Source: Ostrinia nubilalis (lineage: Eukaryota; Arthropoda; Insecta; Lepidoptera; Crambidae). From it: a stretch of DNA of 64,000 bases. Where the stretch lies: positions 10,175,501 to 10,239,500 of the forward strand of contig NC_087093.1 in assembly GCF_963855985.1 (NCBI RefSeq), given 5' to 3'. The first letter of the stretch is position 1. The number at the start of each line of letters is the position of its first letter. The position numbers and the translations under genes are program-made. The notes under the pieces are model-generated. The model had not been told where the DNA came from and ran no database searches. It worked only from the letters and a program-made list of their open reading frames with translations. This document shows, piece by piece, positions 21,291 through 32,449 of the stretch.

Positions 21291-21520
21291 ACGGCCCGAT
21301 CGCGAACGTCTTCGCTTTCGCTTCGCGAAGCCCACACTCGGCCTCGTCGGCACGCGCACCGACGATCGCCAAACTGCTAGAGTACCTTCTGTACTCGCCA
21401 CTCTGCCCGGTGAAGCTGGAAAAGCTCCTCCAGCTACCAGCGCGCGTCCCTTCAAAAAAAAAAAAAAAAAAGCCGGAAACCTCCCCGACCCGACCGTGGA
21501 TCACCAGTATTCTACTACAC
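21290..21520. other. GC-rich segment with long open frames, unknown
   Basis: The plus strand stays open through basic, Pro/Ala/Thr-rich sequence (RPDRERLRFRFAKPTLGLVG...) ending near 21530, interrupted by a run of 18 A encoding Lys. The minus strand is open too. Composition is unlike its neighbours. It may be a retrotransposon ORF1-like or captured fragment; no motif proves it. Confidence 0.25.
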
Positions 21521-21531
21521 AATAAAGTATA

Positions 21532-21745
21532 GGGTAAGGTGGGGCACAATGTTACACGGGGTACAATGTTACAATGCATATTTCTCCGTCCCTTTCTATT
21601 AGTTGTATGATGTTCAGCGGCTCAGTTCAGCAGCTCTTATGAGCTTGACAAACGTGTATACCAACATCATACAACTAATAGAAAGGGACGGAGAAATATG
21701 CATTGTAACATTGTACCCCGTGTAACATTGTGCCCCACCTTACCC
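21532..21745. mobile_element. Perfectly palindromic MITE (GGGTAAGGTGGGG ends)
   Basis: Arms 21530-21614 and 21663-21747 match perfectly over 85 bp when the flanking TA is included, with a 48-bp loop. TA on both sides indicates a mariner-type scar. Perfect arms suggest a young copy or strand repair by conversion. No coding potential. Confidence 0.88.
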
Positions 21746-22192
21746 TACCTAGGTTATTAAAAGTTGATCGATCTGTGATAAATAATTTACCTGATTAATT
21801 AGTTTTATGAAGTAGGAATTTTATTTCATTAGTGATACCCGACAAGAACGTAGATCATCGGATTTCTAGTAAAGTGTATCTACCTTAATTATTAAAAATT
21901 TTAATTGATCTGTGATAATAATCAAGCTGAATAAAAATGTTTTTGATTGTTATTTTAGCATTTCATTCTAGCTATTATATTTCCAAGAATAACCTGGTTT
22001 TGCCATGTCTGAATACAGTTTTTTTTTTCGGTTTCGGTAAAACCGGTTTTGTGACCCCCTAAATCCCACCCTTACGTTCATATAAAAAGAATGTGCGTAA
22101 TCTATACGTACATAAGGCACCTAAAATAATAGAGAGGAAAGAATTGATTGTATTGAACAATGAACCGTCTCAGCTATAAAAGACCCACTAAA

Positions 22193-22265
22193 CTGAACTG
22201 TCCCACCAAACACATTGATAGGGGGCGCCACCATTGTTCACCTGTACAAGGTTTCCCAAAAAGTA
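22193..22265. mobile_element. MITE family C, truncated copy
   Basis: Begins CTGAACTGTCCCACCAAAC and keeps the GGGGGCGCCACCATTGTTCA block of the copy at 15922-16063. The right end is missing. Confidence 0.65.
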
Positions 22266-22384
22266 CTGTCAAGCCGAAGCCCAGAGGTAGAGTATCACTA
22301 GGGCTACCCGAATACTCGATTTTTTCAAGTTATTTATAATTTTCAGATGATTATGATAATGATGAAAATCTTTATCATATTTCA

Positions 22385-22522
22385 AAAACTGGGATAAAAT
22401 CTATCCTACGTCCTTTCCCGGGACTCAACCATCTCTATGCCAAATTTCATCAAAATCGGTTCAGTGGTTTAGGCGTGAAAGCAAGACAAAGTTACTTTCA
22501 CATTTATAATATTAGTATAGAT
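22385..22522 (+). repeat. Interspersed repeat fragment
   Basis: Contains CTATGCCAAATTTCATCAAA, ATCGGTTCAGTGGTTTAGGC and a TTATAATATTAGTATAGAT end, a widely dispersed lepidopteran repeat with Helitron-type ends on the opposite strand. Fragmentary. Confidence 0.5.
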
Positions 22523-22589
22523 GCAATGTTTTTGCCTCGATTAAATAAAACATTGTGATCAAAATAAAAACTTATTATCAAAATATTTT

Positions 22590-23422
22590 ATAGGTTATTA
22601 GGTACTCAATACAGAAATCAGCCGGCTCCTAGTCTAAAATTCTTATAATCGAAATTAAATGATTTAAACTACAAATAAAAATGATTCAAACAGTACTAGT
22701 TTTTAGGTTCAAATTCGACTGCTCTAGTGGACGCACGGAACGGCAACGTCGCAGTCGACCCATATTAGTTGAATTATTTGGCGGGAAAATAGTTTTTGGC
22801 TTTTAATTCTGAAACTAAGAGACCTAGAGATTTGAAATTATGTCTCGTGTGTACTTTAATTATAACGAATTATTTGATCTTTAAAACGCAACTCTAACTT
22901 ATACGGTTTTAATAATCCACCGTGTGTTACGTGTCACCAGCTTACACATACGTATCGGTTCGTAGTTCGAAAACGGTTCGAAATAAAGCTTTGAAAGAAT
23001 TGAAGTCGGGTTTTTTTATTCGACTTTAATTTATGAGATATAAAACATTGATGTAGCTTAAATATTTACGAAGATACAGATGTGTAAGCTGGAGACACGG
23101 TACTCCAGCTCGCACATAGTTTTTTGATCGTGGTTTTAACAGTATTTGAGCTAAAGTCTTGAAAAGTGGAAAGCCTACTATTTGGATTCGACTGTAATTT
23201 TTGAGGTATAATACATTATCGTAGCATAAATATTTACGAAGATACAGATGTGTCAGCTGGAGACACGTGTCCTCAGCTTACACATAGAAAACAACTCATA
23301 GTTATGAAGTTCTAATGGCTCTAATTGAATGACTGAGAGGTTTGATGACTCTAATTAGGCTTTTATTGATGGTATACTTGGAATTGCTCTAGGGCCAATG
23401 AGGAAGTTGGAGACATTCAGGT
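22590..23422 (-). repeat. Right inverted arm of the 4.8-kb element
   Basis: Inverse of 18634-19467 with few differences by eye. It ends GGAGACATTCAGGT, then the 9-bp duplication GAGCCAATG. Confidence 0.8.
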
Positions 23423-23869
23423 GAGCCAATGTGCTGTGGCCAAAAAAGGTTCGGCGAAGCTTTGTGGTTTTTGGGAATGATAAAACGTTTCGGCTATGTT
23501 ACTATCGTGCAAATCTAAATTTGCTTTTGTTCACATCGTTGGACGAAGTGTAGAACAACACGGATATTGGATTTTAAAATGTATTGGGACAGCGTAAACT
23601 TATTTTTTTGCGGTCAATCATCCAACAGACTTGTTTTTCTAGTACCGGTTTAGCTTTTTTCGTCGTCCGGTGCTTAAGAAATCATGGAATCATAAGTATT
23701 TCTATTCAATTCTTTCAATCAACCTTGTGAACTTAACAAATTGGGAATAACCCAACCCAAAAACTTCGAATCGAGACTGTATGTATGTGTGTATGTATGT
23801 TTGTATTAAGTACATACCTAAACGCGACGTTTAAACCAGCCAAAATTATCGGAGAAAGAATTATGAACA

Positions 23870-24068
23870 AAGTAGCTTTTGCCCGCGGCTTCACCCGCGT
23901 GAAATTTAGTGTCACAGATCGGCATAAATTATAGCCTATAATATGTTAATCTTGGTTACAAACAATAATACTGTAAAGTTTCAACAAAATCTGTTCAGTA
24001 CTTTTTGCGTGAAAGAGTAACAAACATCCAGACATCCAAACTTTCACATTTATAGAATATTACTAGGA
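23870..24068 (-). repeat. Interspersed repeat with Helitron-like ends
   Basis: On the minus strand it runs from TCCTAGTAATATTCTATAAA to ACGCGGGTGAAGCCGCGGGC-AAAAGCTA. Start TC and the GC-rich hairpin before the CTA end suit the Helitron-like group, but the terminal base is not standard. Confidence 0.55.
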
Positions 24069-24799
24069 TGACGATCGTGCGTTCTAAACCCGAAATCTGT
24101 TCTTTTACGTCTGTACAACAATTTAATAGAGCAAATCTGGCCTCGTTGATATATCGGGGCATGTGCCTTCGCCTTCCCGGGAGATGAGCGAGTGCCTTTA
24201 AATGCCTATTTTATGCCAATTTATTCGCGACTCGATCTGCGTTAAATTTATTTTAGCCATACCCCGCAGCTGTGCTCGAGAATCGCCCACGTGGTTGTGT
24301 GTATTCTAATTTGTGATGCGATCGTTTTATAATTGAGAATAATATTGTGCCAACAATAATCTTCATTATCGTTGGACTGAACTCATTATGTTAATGTAGA
24401 TCGACAAATAGACATTATAGTCGTATTCATACTCGAGTTGTGATTGTGATTGAAATTATTTTGTGAATGAAAAATAATGAAATGTATTCGGAAGGTTACA
24501 AAGATTCTTGGAATCAAAGAAAGAGTAATCAACAACATTTTGGTTTCCTGTTTCATGAAAAGGTTTACGGTTTTAAAATTGTTTGAATTCTCTGTAAGGT
24601 TTTTGACAACTTGCTTTTTACACTTTGCATATTTTCCACGAATAAATTCATTTCCCAGGGTTTTTTCTGAAACAATCAACTCCATAAAAGTGAATTCTTT
24701 TCTCAATTATCCAGCCCAAATTAAATTTAGAAAATGAAAGAATGAGTAACTCACCGAATTTCCACTTCGTAAAAACGGTAACAACTCTATTAAATAAAA
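24069..24799. other. No recognisable gene
   Basis: A CpG-containing patch at 24080-24300, then AT-rich sequence with overlapping 86- and 106-codon frames on opposite strands that have no recognisable motif. Confidence 0.4.
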
Positions 24800-26640
24800 T
24801 CTATACTTATTATACTTATAATATTATAAAGCTGAAGAGTTTGTTTGTTTGTTTGTTTGTTTGTTTGTTTGATTGTTTGTTTGGTTGAACGCGCTAATCT
24901 CAGGAACTACTGGACCGATTTGAAAAATTCTTTTTGTGTTGGATAGCCCGTTAGTTCCTGAAGGCTTTAGGCTATATATCGCACACCTAGATCTAAACTG
25001 AGACAACTCAAAAAAGGGCATTTTTCAGGAGGCGAAAAAAACGTATTACTACATTTTTTGTTAGGGAAGTTATGAAACTCAGTTTTATTTTGGATTATTG
25101 ATAGGCTGTGAAATGACCCTGTGTATAAACTGGGTCAAAAAATCTATCCTTTTTACCTTTAATCGCAGTTTTTTCAGTTGTTACATTTTAGGGGAATGAC
25201 TTTGTATAAATAATAAAGTACATTTAGACTTGAATCAGCTTTGTCTGGACATTTTGAGATTTGAGTTCTCCTTTTCCACTCTTAAAATTTTTATATCGTG
25301 CCATTTAACTTGATTCGATTTTCGTCTAAAACCAAATTACTTGCCCACATTTTTTGCAAGATTTTAGTGTCATAAAACTTTTCAAATGTCATCTCTTTCA
25401 CGTACTTTGGTCCTCTGTATTTCAAAATTTCAAGATGTGGCTGAGTCCTCTTCCTGCACTATTAAAGTGGTTTTCATTGAATGTTTCGATATCCTTAATC
25501 ATCAATTTAGGAATTGTTTGAGAAAACAGTTCTTTTTTAACACGATTTGGATCAGCATAAGAGATTAAATGAAGATTTCATGACATGGTGAACATGATAG
25601 GTGTTTGAGTTTCTTCAGCCACTTTTTCTTAGCATCAGCTGATTGATATGTTTATTTATTATTTATTTACTTATTATAGACCTTTTTTCTACGTTATTTT
25701 TTATTTCTACATTATAAAGAAGGTTTTATCTTTTGTGCAGACAACAGCATATCAGACTATACACTTGTATTACAACTACATTAGTTACGACAGTGTTTAA
25801 CTTGAAGTGCCGTCGTCTGTACATTGTAATTTTAACTATCTTTACACTGTTCTCTCAAAATATTTAAAAGAAAACGACCTAGGCTATTTTTTTCGGAAAA
25901 TAAAAAAAATATCCACTGTAATTTTTACTTATCCAACAATAGTAAGTTAACTCAAAACACTCTTCTCAAACACAACAGTTGAACAGTTTGAATAAAACTA
26001 ACTTTATTTAGAAACATGGATTATCATACTGTACCTGATTTTAGGTGAAACATGCAAAACTACGCGTCCTGTATAGAATAACATTGAATTGAAATTTGTT
26101 CCAACAAAACTACGCCAACTAGAAATTCACAAGTTGATTCATCAAAACCAACTCAACTCAAAATAGTAACAAAATATAAGTTACTTTATCAAACAAAACT
26201 GGAACAAGTCAAAATGATCTGGTTGACTATTGCAAAACAATTCATCAATACTGTTACTACTCAAATTAACTCATTATATATTTTCTGCTTAACTGTAACA
26301 AATCTAAATATCCGCGTTTTCGTTTATTTTAATACGTGCACTCTCTGATACTAGCGAAGGTCAACTGACAAAACGCTTGTTTAGGTGGAAGGGGTTGACA
26401 AGCGTTGATTCAACAAAAGTAAGTTATCGCCATCTAGCGGCAAATGGATCAAGGCTTTATTAAACCTGTTATGTTGGAAAGATGCGTATGATAACCGAGT
26501 ATTTGAATACAAGCATAAGTCAAAATTGGCAATTTTTGAGTTGTCTCAGTTTAGATCTAGGTGTGCGATATCATCACGCTAAGACCAATAGGAGCGGAGC
26601 ACCAATGAATAATGTTTCAAATCAGTGATTTTTTTCCTTT
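24800..26640 (+). mobile_element. Helitron-like element split by an insertion
   Basis: The 5' end is A/TCTATACTT at 24800, followed by an ATTATAAAGCTGAAGAG leader and a (GTTT)n microsatellite at 24840-24886. The body is interrupted at GGCTATAT by the element 24980-26567 and resumes as ATCATCACGCTAAGACC, GGAGCGGAGC. A usual CTAG end is not found, so the 3' part is lost or diverged. Confidence 0.65.
24980..26567. mobile_element. 1.6-kb TIR element with CGCACACCTAGATC ends
   Basis: Inverted ends CGCACACCTAGATCTAAACT ... extend about 35 bp (to ACAACTCAAAAA). The site can be read as ATAT duplication, or as a TA duplication with TCGCACACC ends; both restore the Helitron-like host sequence exactly. 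The interior (25900-26300) is rich in degenerate CAAAACTnAC / AACTCAA motifs and has no transposase frame. Confidence 0.75.
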
Positions 26641-27600
26641 TGAGAGCTGACGCTGCGTAAACGGTTAAAGTTTCGCAAAAATCATGTATCACAGGATTGT
26701 TCCCCTTTAAAAGTTCTAAAAAAAAGTCCGCGATAGTATATGTCTATCTTTTAAGGTTGGCTCATAGTAACCCTTTTTATGCAAAAAGAAATCTGTTTTA
26801 TATTAATGCATTATTTGCGGAGGTTTTTTCATAAACATGATATTAATCCTTATCCAAATAAATAAGTTATTCATCACAAGTATTTAATTTTAAACATACT
26901 TGGCCTTTACACCATTCAATTTCAATAAATATCTTAGGAGATATCGCAGTTTTAAAATATCATCGCAGCAAAATAATGATCAAGTACTGCGCGCGCCACT
27001 GATGGATCAATGCACAGCCTAAACCGCTGATCATAGAGACCTGAAACTTGGACGGTGTGTTCTTTGTAAGACGTAAGCATCTGATAAGAAAGGATTTTCC
27101 AAAATTCTACCCCTAAGGAGGTAAAAAGGGGAGGGCAAAGTTTGTATGGGATAACCAGATTCCTTCGTTCAATCTACTTCAAATTTCGCATAAGCATTCT
27201 ATAACAGAATTAATGGAAGACGTGTTTCGTATTTTAGTGAAATGCATCCCCTAACTATGTTAAAAAGGGGTAGAAAGTTATTTTAGTGGTGATTTGCTTC
27301 AAAGTTGATATTAATTACTCATTAGTGCATTTTTTTTACAATCATGTCATGTTAAAGACTATCATACTCTAGGGGCCTCCACTTAACCTCGGAGTGGGTG
27401 CCCGCTGCGTGCGCTCGCCTAACAATGCATAGTAATGCATGACGGTCAATTCATGCCGCGGGCACCTGCTTGCGCTGTATACATAAACTCATTTTCGCGC
27501 GAGAGTTTTTGCGGAGGCCCTTGAGGTAGTGGGAGTAGTCTTGAGGAAAAGCTCCTTCTCCCATGGCCAGTGGCATGCTAGAAACTTGGTGATTCTAGCA
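26641..27600. repeat. Dispersed repeat, Helitron-like body, and small palindrome
   Basis: Around 27000-27300 it holds GACCTGAAACTTGGACGGTG, TACCCCTAAGGAGGTAAAAA and ATGCATCCCCTAACTATG, phrases common in lepidopteran interspersed repeats. At 27371-27528 there is a GGGGCCTCC / GGAGGCCC pair around a GC-rich segment that may be an old MITE. No gene is seen. Confidence 0.4.
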
Positions 27601-27803
27601 CCCGTAGGAAAATAAAAAAAAAAGTTTACCAATAATACTGCGGTAGGTGTAGTTTTCGATTTCGTTGTAAAAAAATAATACCACCGATCAAAGGCCGAGC
27701 TGCATATTCATAAAATTTAGATAATAACGTTAAAAATCGTATGAGAACGTTTTCGACTTCTCCGCGGACGAAGTCGCGGGCAAAAGCTATTTGTAAAATA
27801 ATT

Positions 27804-28317
27804 ATCCCACCAAAAACATTCTGTAAAAAACTAGCCAAGTCTCGATGGAGCTGCTTGTTTATCTCTAAAAAGTAATGAAATCTAGACAAAGTCGTGCCAA
27901 GTCTATGGTTCTTTACTGCGATTTCTTTATTATTATAGTTAATGTTGTGTGACTTGGCCGTTTAAGGGTACAAAACCAGGTGTTCCATGACACCATTGCA
28001 CCAATCTGTTGCCAGAACCGCTACCCATTGACGATGGAATATTGCCACTTGGAAAACGTTGATTTAATAACCAGTCAATTGTAGGCTTAATAAAGCTGCG
28101 TATTGCAATAATACTTACGCATACGCATGATTATTGATTATCCTTATAAAGATTGTTCAACGGCCAAGTCACACAACATTAACTATAATAATAAAGAAAT
28201 CGCAGTAAAGAACCATAGACTTGGCACGACTTTGTCTAGATTTCATTACTTTTTAGAGATAAACAAGCAGCTCCATCGAGACTTGGCTAGTTTTTTACAG
28301 AATGTTTTTGGTGGGAT
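27804..28317. mobile_element. MITE with ATCCCACCAAAAACAT ends
   Basis: Inverted arms 27804-27960 and 28161-28317 are each 157 bp and nearly identical by eye; the 200-bp loop is unrelated. Ends ATCCCACCAAAAACATTCTG. It lies directly next to a Helitron-type tail (CGCGGGCAAAAGCT at 27774-27788). Short frames on both strands are mirror images of the same arm. Confidence 0.8.
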
Positions 28318-28559
28318 TTCACTTCTTTTTGTAGAATGTGGCATATTATTATTTAACGTCGTCGTCCTTTAATATTATCGACATTTTTTTTTACGATATA
28401 AAATATAGCGACCTTTAAAATGGACAACGAATCAGATTATTATTGTTTTATTAATAACTTAACCTTAGCGAACCTCACGATATAATTAACGAAATCAACC
28501 AAATTCAAATTACACAACATTCAACTTAATCGACGGGGGGGTCTAGAAAGGAAAAAAAA

Positions 28560-29130
28560 TCTGGACACCGCGGTGCAGAAAATCGACGCTCAAAGTGCTA
28601 GCGCCATCTAGCGGTGAGCGGTACAGGTGAACACCACGGTGCCGGTGTGGCGCTAGTAGTATTGATTATGAATGTGGTGTTACTCCAGATCTTCGATTTT
28701 CCTAGTTTTTATAGTTTTCCCTTTATGTGGCCATTAAACCCTAACTCTGTACCAAATTTCAGCTCTCTGAGTTTATGGGAAGTACTAGTTCTATTTTGAT
28801 GATCATCAGTGAGTGAGTGTCATAAATGCGAAACTTTGCTTTCGCTTAACTTCGGAACTAAATGACCTACAGACTTGAAATTTTGGATTTTAAGTATGTG
28901 ATTATAGCTAACTAGATGACGAAAATTTCTGCGTTCTGGTCTTATCCAGAGGTTCTCAAATAGGGGCCTGAAAATGCGGCGAAATGGTTCCAGTAAAGGA
29001 TGGTACGGCAGTGTTTGCTTCGCGCTCGACTTGGCGGGGGCACTGCCGTGCCCCCAGATCTAGACTAAATTATTAAAAGTGCCTACCCAAAGTCATTATT
29101 CCACGCGGACGAAGTCGCGGGCACAGCTAT
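28560..29130 (+). repeat. Interspersed repeat, ends in GCGGGCACAGCTA
   Basis: Includes CTGGACACCGCGGTGCAG at its start, a GCGCCATCTAGCGG block, CCAAATTTCAGCTCTCTGAG, TCAGTGAGTGAGTGTCATAA and GGCGGGGGCACTGCCGTGCC, then the common 3' phrase at 29101-29127. Known in style as a dispersed lepidopteran repeat; boundaries approximate. The first phrase resembles part of the BEL/Pao LTR at 61788-61804. Confidence 0.5.
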
Positions 29131-29204
29131 ACTTTATAAGTTACGCACGTGGGGACCGTTGAATAAAATGTTCAATATCATCCAGCAAAGAGGTTATGAG
29201 ATAG

Positions 29205-29537
29205 GGATGGCGACAACCGGTGGAACGCGATAATAAGCCCGGAACATATTGCAACGAAGTAATAACACTCCCGCAAGCTGCTTTATTAGGTTTGCTTTTA
29301 CCTATAAAAATGGAGGAATGGGCTATTCAACTGTGCTTGTGGACATTTGCTATCGTGTTTAATCTGATAAAGTCGATTCGATTGTTTTGTGCACTTAAAG
29401 ACGCTGTAGCGAAGATATCAAACGATATCGACGCGATAGCGAATGTTACATTAGATAGAGGTCTAGAACTGGGGGCAAACCAATGTCTCTCAAGACATAA
29501 AAGCTCTTTTGACGATTTAAACGTACTTAGGTACTAA
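29205..29537 (+). other. Candidate exon or gene scrap, unknown protein
   Basis: A plus-strand frame stays open for 110 codons to a TAG/TAA-type end at 29535-29537. The first ATG-started part is at 29310 (MEEWAIQLCLWTFAIVFNLI), giving 75 residues. Residues around WTFAIVFNLIKSIRLFCAL form a possible membrane or amphipathic segment. Codon use looks more gene-like than the flanks. There is no good acceptor upstream (a TAG stop sits at 29202) and no recognised family; a peroxisomal PEX11-type protein was considered but not supported. It may be a fragment captured by the neighbouring repeats. Confidence 0.25.
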
Positions 29538-29920
29538 TTTCATTAGTCAACGTAAAAAAACTTCTCGGATTTTTATATTGATGACGGAAAATCATCTAAT
29601 GGTATTTATTGAACAGGCAAAAAGTGTTCTTTTTTTGCAGTATTTCGGGACTCAAAATGGTATGGCAATATGGCGTCACAATGGCACATGTGCGTTATAC
29701 TTCAAAGTTGAACGGCAGTCATTGACAGATTGAAATATTACACTTTTAGAAAATGGCTTTAGCCAATCTGCCCCGTTTTCAATATCACGGCATCATACCA
29801 AAATAAACATTTTTATTTAAAATGCTTATTTTAAAATCTTTCATCTGAAGTAGGGCCGAGGATAACAGAGTCTATTAAATTATTCTGATCCAAAAATAAG
29901 TCAGCCAATAATTTCAACTT

Positions 29921-31326
29921 ACGTAATACGACTAGTCCAGTCAATGAATGCCTTAACGACGGTGTAGATAGAAATCCGTGGAACACAATTTCTGACCTCG
30001 GGACTTTATTCAGCCTAGTTAGATGGTGAACATAGCAAAAGTCCCCGCCCTTAGCCCTTGAGCCGGCGGGGAGAGGGGGGTTTAAAGGTACCACTTTTCG
30101 GTTTTTCGCTTAATCCTCGGAAACTATGTGTCCTAGTGACATGACTACTATGAACCAAAAAAAGCTTATTCAATTTGCTACAGGTGAGACCGTCAAGTTT
30201 TTCTATATCTTGTATAGTTTTAGCGGCATCTGCTCTAGAAGGTCTGTAAAATTGGAAAATTTATTGTTGTCTTACATGTTCCTTTCAGGAGAAAATCGAC
30301 TAAATCAACATTGAGCAAACACTATAGACATGCGGGAGCATGTTAAGCCTAGTTCCATGGAGGGGACTGCACCGTGCGTATATTTAGACGAACCAATTAG
30401 AGCCACTTTTGACTCCTCATCATTCAAAAACTGCTGTGCATTAACACTTCAAATTTGGCTCATGTATTGAGACTTGCAAGATATACATCAGCTTCAAATT
30501 TCATAAATATACCTCAAACGGTTATTTAAGTATTGACGTTCAAAAATCGATATTTAGGGCACTAAAATCTATCTATGACATGTGAAATGGTAAATTTACT
30601 GGTTTTTTATTTGTTCCTTTGTATTTACATAACTACCTTTCTGGATGCCAAATTTGAACCTTCGAGGTCATCTGGAAGTGGTTAGAATTTGGTCTATAGG
30701 TCAGACATGTAGATTTTTGGACGTCAATATCTAAAGAACCGTTTGAGGCATATTTATGAAATTTGAAATATCTTGCAAGTCTCAACACATGAGCCAAATT
30801 TGAAGTGTTAATGCACAGTAGTTTTTGAGTGATGAGGAGTCAAAAGTGGCTCAAAGTAATTCGTCTAAATATACACACGGTGTAGTCCCCTCGCTGGAAC
30901 TAGGCTTAACATGCTCCCGCATGTCTAGAATGATTGCTCAATGTTGATTTAGTCGATTTTCTCCTGATGGGAACATGTAAGACAAAAATAAAATTTCCAA
31001 TATTACAGACCTTCTAGAGCAGATGCCGCGAAAACTATACAATTTATAGAAAAACTTGTCGATCTCACCTGTAGCAAATTGAATATGCTTTTTTTGGTTC
31101 AAAGTAGTCATGTCACTAGGACGCATAGTTTCCGAGGATTAAGCGAAAAACCGAAAAGTGGCACCTTTAAACCCCCCTCTCCCCGCCGGCTCAAGGGCTA
31201 AGGGCGGGGACTTTTGCTATGTTCACCTCCTAACTAGTCTAAATAAAGTCCTGAAGTCAGAAATTGTGTTCTACAGTTTTCCATCTATAATGCTTAATTG
31301 ACTGGACTAGACAACATTACTTCAAC
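29921..31326. mobile_element. 1.4-kb foldback element
   Basis: Arms of about 615-640 bp (29921-30560 and 30712-31326) are imperfect inverted copies. Landmarks are GGTACCACTTTTCGG/CCGAAAAGTGGCACC, ACATGCGGGAGCATGTTAAG and ATTTCATAAATAT. The left arm also holds GCCGGCGGGGAGAGGGGGG. Two 62-codon frames, one per strand, are mirror images of the same arm. No clear target duplication. The arms are more diverged than those at 18.6 and 53.0 kb, so it seems older. Confidence 0.75.
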
Positions 31327-31379
31327 ATGTATTTTAATGAAATCGTAATGATTATAAAAGCGTTACAGGTGATGGCAAA

Positions 31380-31630
31380 AATGTGAGATAACCTCTTTGT
31401 TGAGATGAATGATGATTTTGTGATGACAAGGGATGACGAGGGTGATGAGAATGAATGTTATTGAAGGAAGTGGCTGGCCAATGATAATAAGGCTTTAGGA
31501 GAGGTGATGAAAATGAGATGAATATTACTACATTTAAAGGGAGGGGAGATGATGATTTTAATATTTTTAAGGGATTTGTTGAAGGCTTAAAAAAAAGAAA
31601 GGTGATAACTCGATGATGACTTACCGAAAT
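31380..31630 (+). repeat. Degenerate GATGA-rich stretch
   Basis: Many GATGA / GATGATGA steps (GTGATGA, GATGATGATTTT) in purine-rich sequence. Probably a decayed microsatellite. Confidence 0.45.
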
Positions 31631-32176
31631 TATTGGAAGAGGAAAATTTGCCGCGCTGACTATACGTCGACGTGTGAACAGAGAATAAATTACAAAAGCT
31701 ACTTAAAAAGTACCTTTTAAATACTTACAATCTATCTAAATCAAGTTTTGCCATCTTGATTTAAAAATAAAAATTCAATATTATGCAGAAATGTAACTTT
31801 AAAATATTGGTTTTAGGTTTATACCTTTCCAGTATTTTTTAAAGATAAAAGCAGCCTTGTATTAATAAACCACTCACATAAAATAGATTTAACATATACA
31901 AACCTAATCAACAATCACAACATCGTGATTACAGTTCAAAACAAATAGAGCAATATTATTCAAGATTTGAGCCAGAACAACGCACGTTAAACTCGTACTG
32001 CCAAGATTTCTTTCTTATTTATTATTATTAGATCCAATGTCATAAAACTGGCCGTATCCTACAATAACTTTCCGCAATGTCTGTCGAAGAAACACGAAAT
32101 TGTTCGACGATCTGAAATTGATTGTTCCTATGGAACCACGATCGGAGCCGGTCGTTAGTGTTCCGTTCATATACGA
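31631..32176. other. No recognisable feature
   Basis: AT-rich sequence without supported frame or repeat ends. Confidence 0.4.
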
Positions 32177-32449
32177 CTAGCTGTGCCCGCGACTTCGTGT
32201 GAAAATAGTTTGAAAAATATTTCCCGTTTTTGCAAAATTTTTCTTTGCTGCTCCGCCCCTATTGGCTACAGTTAATTTAAAGGCTTAAGATTTTAGGCTA
32301 TATAATGTTTAATATGATGTTATATAGCCTAAAGCTCTCCTCAATAAATGGGCTACACACACAAATATTTTTTCAAATTGGACCTGTAGGTTCCCAAGAT
32401 TAGCGAGTTCGAACAAAAAAATAATTCAGCTTTATAAAATTAGTATAGA
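32177..32449 (-). mobile_element. Full-length small Helitron-like element
   Basis: On the minus strand it starts TCTATACTAATTTTATAAAG after A and ends CGCGGGCACAGCTAG before T, exactly the A/T insertion rule and TC...CTAG ends of Helitrons. It is 273 bp long and has the GGTCCAATTTGAAAAAAT body shared with copies at 6.9, 20.9, 24.8 and 57.6 kb. Non-autonomous. Confidence 0.8.

Larger units (their letters stand above)
18634..23422. mobile_element. 4.8-kb element with ~834-bp inverted arms, 9-bp duplication
   Basis: The left arm is 18634-19467 and the right arm 22590-23422, near-identical inverted copies by eye. GAGCCAATG lies immediately outside both ends (18625-18633 and 23423-23431). Long arms with a 9-bp scar fit a Mutator-like (MULE) element. 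Termini are ACCTGAATGTCTCC. The core holds no recognised transposase, only nested MITEs, a foldback element and low-complexity sequence, so it appears non-autonomous. The similarity of the arms suggests recent activity or gene conversion. Confidence 0.8.

Noticed and set aside
29205..29537. PEX11-family peroxisomal protein
   Set aside because: Only a loose match of a hydrophobic segment with basic flank; no motif-level support.
30126..31126. Two 62-codon frames, one per strand
   Set aside because: Same sequence in the two arms of a foldback element; no motif and no splice signals.
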